NCBI GenBank assembly: GCA_035534455.1
Contig: DATLRV010000018.1
Span: 1 to 16,919 of the forward strand
DNA from: JAJYVT01 sp035534455
Lineage (GTDB): Bacteria; Actinomycetota; Acidimicrobiia; Acidimicrobiales; RAAP-2
DNA: 16,919 nucleotides
Direction: 5' to 3'
The translations under genes were made by a program, and so were the position numbers. Below are positions 6,807-13,979 of the stretch, piece after piece. Under the pieces are notes generated by a model, which had not been told where the DNA came from, ran no database searches, and saw nothing but the letters and a program-made list of their open reading frames with translations. Position 1 is the stretch's first letter; the number at the start of each line of letters is the position of its first letter.

Positions 6807-8251
6807 CGCTCTGGCAGGGTCGGTTCGATGGGAGCATGGCCGAGGAGGTCGCGGCGCTCTCGGTGAGCGTGGGGTTCGACCGTCAGCTCGCCGTCGACGA
6901 CATCGCGGGGTCCAAGGCCCACGTGCGAGGGCTCGCCAAGGCGGGCATCGTGTCGGAGGAGGAAGCGTCGGCTCTCCTCGTCGCGCTGTCCCGCGTCGCT
7001 GAGGAGCTCGCCTCCGGCGACTTCGCCTTCGTGCCCACCGACGAGGACGTGCACACCGCGGTGGAGCGGCGCGTGACCGAGCTCGCCGGCGAAGTCGGGG
7101 CGAAGCTCCACACGGGGCGCAGCCGCAACGACCAGGTGGCGACGGACCTGCGGCTGTTCGCCCGCAGGAGGCTCCTCGAGCTGGCCGGCGAGATCCTCGG
7201 GCTCCAGACCGAGCTCCTGCGCCGGGCGCGCGAGGCCGGAGACGTCTACCTCCCGGGGTACACGCACCTCCAGCGCGCGCAGCCGGTCCTCCTCGCGCAC
7301 CACCTCCTCGCGCACGGTTGGGCACTCGCCCGGGACGTGGACCGCACCATCGCCACGATCGAGCGCCTGGACGTCTCGCCGCTCGGGGCGGGAGCGCTCG
7401 CCGGGTCGTCGCTTCCGCTGGACCCCGACTTCGTCGCCGAGCAGCTCGGCTTCGCCCAGCGTTTCGAGAATTCGCTCGACGCGGTGAGCGACCGTGACTT
7501 CGTCGCTGAGGCGCTGTTCGACCTCGCCTTGCTCGGCGTGCACCTGTCGCGTATGGGCGAGGAGATCGTGCTGTGGTCGAGCGAGGAGTGGAGCTTCTGC
7601 ACCCTCGACGACGGGTACGCAACGGGGAGCTCGATGCTCCCACAGAAGAAGAACCCCGACGTGGCGGAGCTCGCTCGCGGGAAGGCGGGGCGTCTGATCG
7701 GCCATCTGAGCGGCCTCCTCGCAACGCTGAAGGGCCTGCCGCTCGCCTACAACCGCGACCTCCAAGAGGACAAGGAACCCCTCTTCGACGCACTGTGGCA
7801 GGTCCGCGCGGTGCTGCGCGCCGTGCGCGGCCTCTACGCGACGGTCGAGTGGCACCCCGAGCGGATGCAAGCGGCCGCCGACTCGTCGACGGCGGCGGCC
7901 ATCGACCTGGCGGAGCTCCTCGTCGTGCGGGGCACGCCGTTCCGTCAGGCGCACGCGCTCGTCGCCGGGTTGGTCAGGGAGTCGGTCGCCCGGCACGTGC
8001 CGCTCGTCGAGCTGGTCCAGGCTCACCCGGAGCTGGGGGAAGCCGGGGCGCGGCTACTCGAGCCGGGCGTGGCGGTGACCCGTCGCACGACGCCCGGCGG
8101 CGCCGGGCCCCGTCCGGTCGCGGAGCAGACGGAGCGCTTCGTGCGCAGGCTCGACGTCGACCGCTCGCGCCTCGCCATCCACGTCCAGACGCTGCGCGCC
8201 GCCGCGATTCCGGACGCGGCACCCGGCGAGGACGCCGCGTCCGGCGTCTGA
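6803..8251 (+). CDS. argH: argininosuccinate lyase
   Basis: ArgH splits argininosuccinate into arginine and fumarate, the last step of the pathway. The 482-residue protein begins LWQGRFDGSM, as usual for the family, and has HTGRSRNDQVATD, YTHLQRAQPV and the fumarase/aspartase superfamily signature GSSMLPQKKNPD (275-286), whose serines include the catalytic base. GTG 6803 overlaps the argG stop by 4 bases. The C-terminus carries a short Ala/Asp/Gly-rich tail (about the last 12 residues) that is probably not part of the fold. mpg follows after 3 bases. Confidence 0.97.
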   Translation: MTLWQGRFDGSMAEEVAALSVSVGFDRQLAVDDIAGSKAHVRGLAKAGIVSEEEASALLVALSRVAEELASGDFAFVPTDEDVHTAVERRVTELAGEVGAKLHTGRSRNDQVATDLRLFARRRLLELAGEILGLQTELLRRAREAGDVYLPGYTHLQRAQPVLLAHHLLAHGWALARDVDRTIATIERLDVSPLGAGALAGSSLPLDPDFVAEQLGFAQRFENSLDAVSDRDFVAEALFDLALLGVHLSRMGEEIVLWSSEEWSFCTLDDGYATGSSMLPQKKNPDVAELARGKAGRLIGHLSGLLATLKGLPLAYNRDLQEDKEPLFDALWQVRAVLRAVRGLYATVEWHPERMQAAADSSTAAAIDLAELLVVRGTPFRQAHALVAGLVRESVARHVPLVELVQAHPELGEAGARLLEPGVAVTRRTTPGGAGPRPVAEQTERFVRRLDVDRSRLAIHVQTLRAAAIPDAAPGEDAASGV

Positions 8252-8254
8252 GCC

Positions 8255-8857
8255 GTGCGGAGCCGTCGAGCGATCGGTCGCGACCTGCTCGCGTCCGACC
8301 CGATCGAGGTCGCGCCGCTCCTCATCGGGAAGCTGGTCGTGCACGCGGGCCGTGAGGGCCGCATCGTCGAAGTCGAGGCGTACCGGGGCGAGCTCGACCC
8401 GGCGTCCCACGCCTACCGCGGCCCGACGGTGCGCAACGCCACGATGTTCGGCCGTGCCGGGCTGCTCTACGTGTACTTCTCCTACGGCATGCACTGGTGC
8501 GCGAACGTGGTGTGCGGGCCCGAAGGGGTCGCGGGCGCGGTGCTCTTGCGCGCGCTCGAGCCGGTGCGCGGCCTCGACGCGATGGCCTCGGCCCGCGCCG
8601 GGCGCAGGCGGGCGGGCACGCCGCCTCCGGTGCGCGACCTGTGCAGGGGACCGGCGAACCTCACGACCGCCCTCGGCATCACGAAGGACCACGACGGCGC
8701 GGACCTCTTGTCACCCTCGTCCCCCGTGCGACTCGTCGACGACGGTACCGAGCCCCCCGCGGGACCGGCACTCGCGCGCGGGCCGCGGGTCGGGATCAGC
8801 CGCGCCACCGAGGTGGAGTGGCGGTTCTGGCTGTCCGGAAGCCGGTTCGTCTCGTGA
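8255..8857 (+). CDS. mpg: 3-methyladenine DNA glycosylase (AAG/MPG family)
   Basis: This is a base-excision repair enzyme that removes alkylated purines from DNA. The 200-residue protein matches the AAG fold family: LLIGKLVVH, the catalytic glutamate in IVEVEAYRG (Glu41), SHAYRGPTVRNATMFG, the strand LLYVYFSYGMHWCANVV and DLCRGPANLTTALGI. Length is normal for bacterial members. The GTG start at 8255 lies 3 bases after the argH stop with no ribosome binding site, so translation probably depends on re-initiation from argH. As I recall, argH followed by this gene is common in actinobacteria. It is the last gene of the operon and is convergent with ald. Confidence 0.92.
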   Translation: MRSRRAIGRDLLASDPIEVAPLLIGKLVVHAGREGRIVEVEAYRGELDPASHAYRGPTVRNATMFGRAGLLYVYFSYGMHWCANVVCGPEGVAGAVLLRALEPVRGLDAMASARAGRRRAGTPPPVRDLCRGPANLTTALGITKDHDGADLLSPSSPVRLVDDGTEPPAGPALARGPRVGISRATEVEWRFWLSGSRFVS

Positions 8858-8865
8858 CGGCGCGC

Positions 8866-8887
8866 CTCAGGCACGTCTCAGGCACGT
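8866..8887 (+). repeat. 11-bp perfect tandem repeat between convergent genes
   Basis: CTCAGGCACGT occurs twice in a row in the 36-bp gap between the mpg and ald stop codons. It starts just after a GGCGCGCC palindrome (8859-8866). I see no hairpin with a T-tract that would act as an intrinsic terminator for either gene. Confidence 0.85.
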
Positions 8888-8893
8888 CTCTGG

Positions 8894-10012
8894 CTAGAGC
8901 ACCTCGGCGAGGGGGGTGTACGCGAGCCCGTGCGCCTCGGCGACCGGCTCGCAGGTGACTGCGCCGTTGACGACGTTCACGCCTTCGGCGAGCGGCGCGT
9001 CGGACCGGACCGCGTCCTGCCACCCCTGGTTCGCGAGAGCGATGGTGTAGGGCAAGGTCGCGTTGGCGAGCGCGTGGGTGGAGGAGTGGGGGACCGCGCC
9101 GGGCATGTTGGCGACGCAGTAGAAGACCGAGCCGTGCACCATGAACGTCGGGTTCGAGTGCGTCGTGGGCCGCGTCGACTCGAAGCAGCCTCCCTGGTCG
9201 ACGGAGATGTCGACGAGGACCGAGCCGGGGCGCATGCGGCCCGCGAGCTCGTCGCTCACGAGCTTGGGCGCTCGGGCTCCGACGACGAGGACGGCGCCGA
9301 TGACGATGTCCGCGTCGACGCATTGCTCCTCGACGGCGTGGGTGCTCGACGCGATGGTCTCGAGCGCGCCCCGGAAGTGATGGTCGACCTGTCGGAGCCG
9401 CTCGAGGTTCTTGTCGAGGATGTAGACGTTGGCGTGCAACCCGACGGCGAGGGTCGCCGCGGCCATCCCGGCCACGCCGGCGCCGAGGATCACGATCTTG
9501 GCCGCCTCCACTCCCGGCACCCCGCACACCAACGTGCCGCGCCCCCCGCCCGGTCGCATGAGGTGGTGCGAAGCCACGAGCGGGGACATGCGCCCGGCCA
9601 CCTCGCTCATCGGGGTGAGGAGCGGCAGGGAGTTGTCCGGCAGGCGGACGGTCTCGTAGGCGATCGCGACGTTGCCGGCGGCGACCAGCGCGTCGGTGCA
9701 CTCGCGCGACGCTGCCAAGTGGAGGTACGTGAAGAGCACCTGGTCGGCGCGGAGGCTGAGGCGGTGGTACTCCTCGGCTACGGGCTCTTTGACCTTGAGG
9801 ACCATGTCGGCGCCGCTCCACACGTCGTCGGGGTCCGGCACGATCTTCGCCCCGGTCGCCACGTACTCGACGTCCGGGATCGCCGAACCCTCGCCCGCAC
9901 CCTGCTCGACGTAGACGATGTGCCCTGCGAACGTCAGCTCGCGGACACCTGCCGGGGTGATCGCGACCCGGTACTCGTCCTTCTTCACTTCTTTCGGGAC
10001 GCCGATGATCAC
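8894..10012 (-). CDS. ald: alanine dehydrogenase
   Basis: This enzyme reversibly deaminates L-alanine to pyruvate and ammonium with NAD. The 372-residue protein starts VIIGVPKEVKKDEYRVAITP. It has the substrate-binding lysine in KVKEP (Lys75), the active-site histidine in YLHLA (His98), LTPMSEVAGRMS, the NAD loop VILGAGVAGM (174-183) with Asp200 at the end of the next strand, and the VLVDISVDQGGCFE block. Length equals the usual ~371. The GTG start at 10012 is supported by AAGGAG nine bases upstream on the minus strand. It lies 98 bp downstream of the aldehyde dehydrogenase on the same strand, with a strong hairpin in between. Confidence 0.96.
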   Translation of the reverse strand: MIIGVPKEVKKDEYRVAITPAGVRELTFAGHIVYVEQGAGEGSAIPDVEYVATGAKIVPDPDDVWSGADMVLKVKEPVAEEYHRLSLRADQVLFTYLHLAASRECTDALVAAGNVAIAYETVRLPDNSLPLLTPMSEVAGRMSPLVASHHLMRPGGGRGTLVCGVPGVEAAKIVILGAGVAGMAAATLAVGLHANVYILDKNLERLRQVDHHFRGALETIASSTHAVEEQCVDADIVIGAVLVVGARAPKLVSDELAGRMRPGSVLVDISVDQGGCFESTRPTTHSNPTFMVHGSVFYCVANMPGAVPHSSTHALANATLPYTIALANQGWQDAVRSDAPLAEGVNVVNGAVTCEPVAEAHGLAYTPLAEVL

Positions 10013-10035
10013 GGTGCGCGGCTCCTTCTGCGGTG

Positions 10036-10063
10036 CCCGAGTCGATCTGCTCGAGGACTCGGG
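10036..10063 (-). promoter_or_regulatory. 8-bp perfect hairpin between the aldehyde dehydrogenase and ald
   Basis: CCCGAGTC (10036-10043) and GACTCGGG (10056-10063) are exact inverted repeats around a 12-base loop. The structure lies in the 98-bp gap, 23 bases upstream of the ald start. No T-run follows on the minus strand, so it is not a classical terminator. It could be a GC-rich terminator or attenuator, an mRNA-stabilising element, or an operator for ald. The inverted repeat is seen directly; the role is unknown. Confidence 0.55.
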
Positions 10064-10110
10064 TGTGGCGGGTTCTCGGATCTCGGGCTCTGGGCGCCGT
10101 GGCTGGTGGC

Positions 10111-11562
10111 TCAGGCCTCGATGTTGCTCATGACGTGCTTCACGCGGGTGTAGTCCTCGAAGCCGTACATGGAGAGGTCCTTGCCGTACCCGGAGCTCTT
10201 GAAGCCCCCGTGCGGCATCTCGGCGACGATCGGGATGTGGGTGTTGATCCAGACGCAGCCAAAGTCGAGGCCCTTGGCCATGCGCATGGCGCGGCCGTGG
10301 TCTTTCGTCCACACGCTCGACGCGAGCCCGTACTCCACGCCGTTCGCCCACGCCAGGGCCTGCTCCTCGTCCGAGAACTGCTGGACGGTGACGACGGGGC
10401 CGAAGATCTCCTGCTGGATCATCTCGTCGTCCTGGTGCAGCCCGTCGACCACGGTCGGGGCGAAGAAGTAGCCCGTGCTCCCCACCTGCTGGCCACCCGT
10501 GACCACCTCCGCGTGGCCGGGCACGTGCTCGAGGAAGCTCCGTACGCGCGCGAGCTGGTTCTCGTTGTTGAGCGGGCCGTAGGCGGCAGACTCATCGTCG
10601 GGAGCGCCAGTCGTCGTGCCTTTCGCCTGCTCGGCGAGCGCGGCGACCAGGTCGTCGTGGACCCTCGGGCCCGAAAGGATGCGCGTTGCCGCGGTGCAGT
10701 CCTGTCCGGCGTTGAAGTAGGCAGCTCCCGCGATGCCCGCGGCGGTCGTCTCGATGTCCGCGTCGTCGAAGACGATCACGGGTGCCTTGCCGCCGAGCTC
10801 GAGGTGCACCCGCTTGAGCGTCGCGGACGCCGTGGCCGCGACCTCCTTCCCCGCACGCACGCTCCCGGTCACCGACACCATGGCCGGGATCGGGTGCTCG
10901 ACGAGCGCCCGGCCGGTGTCACGGTCCCCGGTGACGACGTTGAACACGCCCGGCGGAAGGTGCTCGCTCATGATCTCGGCCATCAACAGCGTGGAGGCGG
11001 GCGTCGTGTCCGAGGGCTTGAGCACCATGGTGTTGCCGGCGGCGAGCGCCGGTGCCCACTTCCAGACCGCCATCATGAGGGGGTAGTTCCACGGGGTCAC
11101 CGCCGCGCAGACGCCGATGGGCTCGCGCCGGATCATCGACGTGTGGCCCGTGAGGTACTCGCCGGCGGACAGCCCGTGGAGCATGCGCGCCGCTCCCGAA
11201 AAGAACCGGACCTGGTCGACCATCGGCGGGATCTCCTCCGACAGGGTCAGCCCGATGGGCTTGCCGGTGTTGCGCGACTCCACGCGGACCAGGTCCTCGG
11301 CGCGGCGCTCGATCGCGTCGGCGATGCGGATGAGCGCTAGGCTGCGCTCGCCCGGTGCGCGGTCCCGCCAATCCGGGAACGCCGCTGCCGCGGCCTTCAT
11401 CGCGCGGTCGACGTCGGCCGCGCTCGACACGGGCGCCTCGGCGTAGGCGCGGCCCGTGCTCGGGTCGATCACCGGTGCCATCGGACCGTCGGCGTCGACG
11501 TGGGTGCCGTTCACGAAATTCGACAGCCTCTCGAGCGTGCCGGTGTCGTCGCGTGGGCTCAT
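10111..11562 (-). CDS. gamma-aminobutyraldehyde-type NAD-dependent aldehyde dehydrogenase
   Basis: This 483-residue cytoplasmic ALDH-superfamily enzyme oxidises an amino-aldehyde to the acid. It has the active-site asparagine in TPWNYP (Asn159), the cofactor lysine in VLKPSD (Lys182), VSVTGSVRAGK (229-239), the general-base glutamate in LELGGKAP (Glu255), the catalytic cysteine in FNAGQDCTAATR (Cys289) and the C-terminal GGFKSSGYGKDLS block. The closest families I recognise are aminobutyraldehyde dehydrogenase (PatD/YdcW) and betaine-aldehyde dehydrogenase. The divergent Lrp-aminotransferase-oxidoreductase genes favour 4-aminobutyraldehyde as substrate (inferred). ATG 11562 is chosen because GGGAGG lies just upstream; ATG 11577 is in frame but lies upstream of that site. 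Confidence 0.88.
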   Translation of the reverse strand: MSPRDDTGTLERLSNFVNGTHVDADGPMAPVIDPSTGRAYAEAPVSSAADVDRAMKAAAAAFPDWRDRAPGERSLALIRIADAIERRAEDLVRVESRNTGKPIGLTLSEEIPPMVDQVRFFSGAARMLHGLSAGEYLTGHTSMIRREPIGVCAAVTPWNYPLMMAVWKWAPALAAGNTMVLKPSDTTPASTLLMAEIMSEHLPPGVFNVVTGDRDTGRALVEHPIPAMVSVTGSVRAGKEVAATASATLKRVHLELGGKAPVIVFDDADIETTAAGIAGAAYFNAGQDCTAATRILSGPRVHDDLVAALAEQAKGTTTGAPDDESAAYGPLNNENQLARVRSFLEHVPGHAEVVTGGQQVGSTGYFFAPTVVDGLHQDDEMIQQEIFGPVVTVQQFSDEEQALAWANGVEYGLASSVWTKDHGRAMRMAKGLDFGCVWINTHIPIVAEMPHGGFKSSGYGKDLSMYGFEDYTRVKHVMSNIEA

Positions 11563-11712
11563 GGTTCCTCCCTGCATGGCGTGGACTGCCTCGGTCGACG
11601 GATCGGGCGCACCCGCACCGACGCCCCGGGAGGGGCACGACGGGCTCGCGCCGACCCGACAACGATTCCAGATTACGCAGGCGTTGACAAGCGGGAGACA
11701 CGCTTTACGAGT

Positions 11713-11739
11713 CGATTTGGGCTCGGGACGACCGAATCG
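11713..11739. promoter_or_regulatory. candidate operator: near-perfect 8-bp inverted repeat
   Basis: CGATTTGG (11713-11720) and CCGAATCG (11732-11739) are inverted repeats with one mismatch, separated by 11 bp, so the half-site centres lie 19 bp apart. They sit just upstream of the better plus-strand promoter, between the two divergent genes. This is a reasonable place for an Lrp-family dimer to bind, but I have no consensus for this regulator. Confidence 0.3.
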
Positions 11740-11775
11740 CTTGACGAGGGGCCAAAATCTGACAGAATTCGGCGT

Positions 11776-11787
11776 GAAGCCGGCTTC
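11776..11787. promoter_or_regulatory. 12-bp perfect palindrome at the predicted start of the regulator transcript
   Basis: GAAGCCGGCTTC is a perfect palindrome immediately after the predicted transcription start (about 11775) of the Lrp-type regulator gene. Its place suits an autoregulatory operator. A chance origin is possible in GC-rich DNA. Confidence 0.3.
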
Positions 11788-11833
11788 TGACTCGACGAGC
11801 CGTGCGCGCCACGAGACCGGAGGGATGTCCCGA

Positions 11834-12547
11834 GTGAACCCGATCGAGCCGCCGGGCGGCGGCAGCGGAGACCACGGTGACGACGGGAGAGCCTCCCGCG
11901 GTGCCGAGGGGGCGCGGCGCCGCGTCCCGGGCCGCTCCCGCCGAGCGGCGCGTCCTGCGTTCGCGGGGCGGAACGGGGGTGGCCCCAACGGCGACGGGCA
12001 CGACGAATCCGAGGCGAACAGCCTCGCCGGAGCCGGCCGCGGCGGCCCGGGAGGTCCGGGAGGTCCGGGAGGTCCGGGAGGTCCGGGAAACGGCCCCTCG
12101 GGTCTGCTCGACGAGTCGAACCGAGCGATCATCGAGGCGCTCCAGCGGGACGGACGGCTTCCCTACGGCACGATCGCCGAGGAGGTGGGCCTGTCGGAAG
12201 CGGCGGTGCGGCGGCGCGTCCAGCGCCTACGCGAGGCCGGCGTCATGCAGATCGTCGCAGTCACTGACCCGCTCCAGCTCGGCTTCTATCGCCAAGCGAT
12301 GGTGGGGGTACGGGTCGAAGGTGACGTGCGCCTCGTCGCCGACAAGCTGTCCGAGCTCGACGAGGTCGACTACGTGGTGATGTGCGCCGGGTCCTTCGAC
12401 CTGCTCGTGGAGGTCGTCTGCGAGGACGACGATGCCCTGTTCCGGCTTCTCAACGACTCGTTCCGTTCCATCCCGGGTGTGCGGAGCACTGAATCGTTCG
12501 TTTACCTGAAACTCGCCAAGCAGACCTACTCCTGGGGGACCAGATGA
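11834..12547 (+). CDS. Lrp/AsnC-family regulator with a 90-residue Gly/Pro-rich N-terminal extension
   Basis: The canonical part begins near residue 91 (LLDESNRAIIEALQRDG). It has an HTH at about 111-131 (YGTIAEEVGLSEAAVRRRVQRL) and then a RAM-type effector/oligomerisation domain (about 145-225), ending in KLAKQTYSWGTR. The first ~90 residues are low-complexity, rich in Gly, Arg, Pro and Asp, and hold five GGP units (about 70-84). The whole protein is 237 residues, against ~150 usually. GTG 11834 is preferred because GGAGGG (11819-11824) lies nine bases upstream; ATG 11825 is in frame but touches that site. No good start with a ribosome site exists closer to the HTH. The stop overlaps the aminotransferase start (ATGA). 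Its place in the divergent region suggests it controls both arms. The effector is unknown. Confidence 0.85.
   Translation: MNPIEPPGGGSGDHGDDGRASRGAEGARRRVPGRSRRAARPAFAGRNGGGPNGDGHDESEANSLAGAGRGGPGGPGGPGGPGGPGNGPSGLLDESNRAIIEALQRDGRLPYGTIAEEVGLSEAAVRRRVQRLREAGVMQIVAVTDPLQLGFYRQAMVGVRVEGDVRLVADKLSELDEVDYVVMCAGSFDLLVEVVCEDDDALFRLLNDSFRSIPGVRSTESFVYLKLAKQTYSWGTR
12050..12085 (+). repeat. four perfect copies of a 9-bp in-frame repeat inside the Lrp-type gene
   Basis: GGAGGTCCG is repeated four times without change. One degenerate copy precedes it (GGCGGCCCG, 12041-12049) and the broken unit GGAAACGGC follows. Each unit encodes Gly-Gly-Pro. Each also contains GGAGGT, a perfect Shine-Dalgarno core. 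The codons GGA and GGT are unusual among the C/G-ending codons of the surrounding gene. Confidence 0.95.
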
Positions 12548-13953
12548 CTTCCGAGTACGAGACGCACACCGTGGACTTCGAGGGCGACGCCGGCGACGAG
12601 CTGAGCGAACGGGCCCGGCGGCACCTCTGGATGCACTTCACGCGCCTCGGCGTCTACAGCCGGGAGCACGAGATACCGGTGATGGTCCGCGGCGAGGGCG
12701 CGTACGTTTGGGACCAGCACGGGAAGCGGTACCTCGACGGTCTCGCCGGGCTCTTCGTGAGCCAGCTCGGCCACGGGCGCTACGAGCTGGGCGAGGCGGC
12801 CGCGAAGCAGGCAGGGGAGCTTGCCTACTTCCCCCTGTGGACGTACGCCCACCCAAGGGCGATCGAGCTCGCCGACCGCTTGGCGGAGCTCGCGCCCGGT
12901 GACCTGAACCGCGTCTTCTTCACCTCGGGCGGTTCGGAGGCCGTCGAGTCAGCGCTCAAGCTCGCGCGCCAGTACTTCCGGATGAAGGGGGAGCCCTGGC
13001 GCTACAAGGTGATCAGCCGCGATATCGCCTACCACGGGACGACGATGGGGGCCCTGGCCATCACGTCGATCCCCAGCATCCGCACGCCGTTCGAGCCGCT
13101 CATGCCCGGCGCCGTGAAGGTGCCCAACACGAACTTCTACCGGGCGCCCGAGCACGCCGACGACATCGAGGACTTCGGACGGTGGGCCGCCGACGAGATC
13201 GACCGCACCATCGAGCGCGAGGGGCCCGAGACCGTCGCCGCGGTCTATCTCGAGCCCGTGCAGAACTCCGGGGGCTGCTTCCCGCCGCCTCCTGGGTACT
13301 TCGAGCGGGTACGCGAGATCTGCGACCGCCACGGGGTGCTCTTCGTCTCGGACGAGGTGATCTGCGCCTTCGGGCGCCTCGGCGAGTACTTCGGGTCGCA
13401 GCGATTCGGTTATCAGCCCGACATCATCACCGTGGCCAAGGGCATCACCAGCGGCTACGCGCCGCTCGGGGCGATGATCGCCAGCGAAAGGGTGGTCGAG
13501 CCGTTCCTCGAGGGCAATGCCAGCTTCTCGCACGGCATCACCTTCGCCGGGCACCCGGTGAGCTGCGCCGTCGCGCTTGCGAACCTCGAGATCTTCGAGC
13601 GTGAGCACATCCTCGACCACGTCCGGAAGAACCGGGACTACTTCAGGTCGGCGCTCGAGTCGCTCTACAGCCTGCCCATCGTCGGGGACGTGCGCGGCGA
13701 AGGGTACTTCTACGGAATCGAGCTCGTGAAGGACAAGGCGACGAAGGAGTCCTTCGACGACGCCGAGAGCGAGCACCTCCTGCGCGGCTTCCTCTCGGGC
13801 GCGCTCTTCGAGGCCGGCCTCATCTGCCGCGCGGACGACCGCGGCGATCCCGTCATCCAACTGTCGCCCCCGCTCATCTGCGGCCACGAGGAGATCGATC
13901 TCATGGTGCAGATCCTGCGTGACGTGCTCACGGAGGCCCAGCGGCGGATCTGA
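12544..13953 (+). CDS. class III PLP-dependent aminotransferase, probably diamine/omega-amino acid type
   Basis: This 469-residue cytoplasmic enzyme has the fold-type I class III features. They are the phosphate loop FTSGGSEAVESALKLARQY (127-144), DIAYHGTTMGAL (160-171), VYLEPVQNSGGCFPPP (234-249), the cofactor aspartate in VSDEVICAFGRLG (Asp270), the Schiff-base lysine in ITVAKGITSGYAPLGA (Lys299) and the HGITFAGHPVSCAVAL block. It belongs to the omega-transaminase group (putrescine, beta-alanine, taurine and related donors) and differs clearly from ArgD in this window. Substrate cannot be read from sequence. Coupling to an aminobutyraldehyde-type dehydrogenase and a PuuB-like oxidoreductase favours putrescine or another omega-amine. 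ATG 12544 overlaps the regulator stop by 4 bases. Confidence 0.87.
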   Translation: MTSEYETHTVDFEGDAGDELSERARRHLWMHFTRLGVYSREHEIPVMVRGEGAYVWDQHGKRYLDGLAGLFVSQLGHGRYELGEAAAKQAGELAYFPLWTYAHPRAIELADRLAELAPGDLNRVFFTSGGSEAVESALKLARQYFRMKGEPWRYKVISRDIAYHGTTMGALAITSIPSIRTPFEPLMPGAVKVPNTNFYRAPEHADDIEDFGRWAADEIDRTIEREGPETVAAVYLEPVQNSGGCFPPPPGYFERVREICDRHGVLFVSDEVICAFGRLGEYFGSQRFGYQPDIITVAKGITSGYAPLGAMIASERVVEPFLEGNASFSHGITFAGHPVSCAVALANLEIFEREHILDHVRKNRDYFRSALESLYSLPIVGDVRGEGYFYGIELVKDKATKESFDDAESEHLLRGFLSGALFEAGLICRADDRGDPVIQLSPPLICGHEEIDLMVQILRDVLTEAQRRI

Positions 13954-13979
13954 TCCGGTCTTCGGAGGGGAGCGACGCG

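Larger units (their letters stand above)
11563..11833. promoter_or_regulatory. divergent promoter region of the catabolic block
   Basis: This 271-bp gap separates the aldehyde dehydrogenase (minus) from the Lrp-type regulator (plus). Toward the plus strand I see TTGACG (11741-11746), 16 bases, CAGAAT (11763-11768), giving a start near 11775. A weaker pair is TTGACA (11684-11689), 16 bases, TACGAG (11706-11711). Toward the minus strand the best I can offer is a weak -10 TAATCT (11675-11670) without a good -35. The region also holds the two inverted repeats annotated separately and is less GC-rich than the genes. Confidence 0.45.

Noticed and set aside
12041..12094. CRISPR-like tandem repeat array
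   Set aside because: Units are 9 bp with no spacers, in frame within a gene, and encode Gly-Gly-Pro; it is a coding minisatellite.
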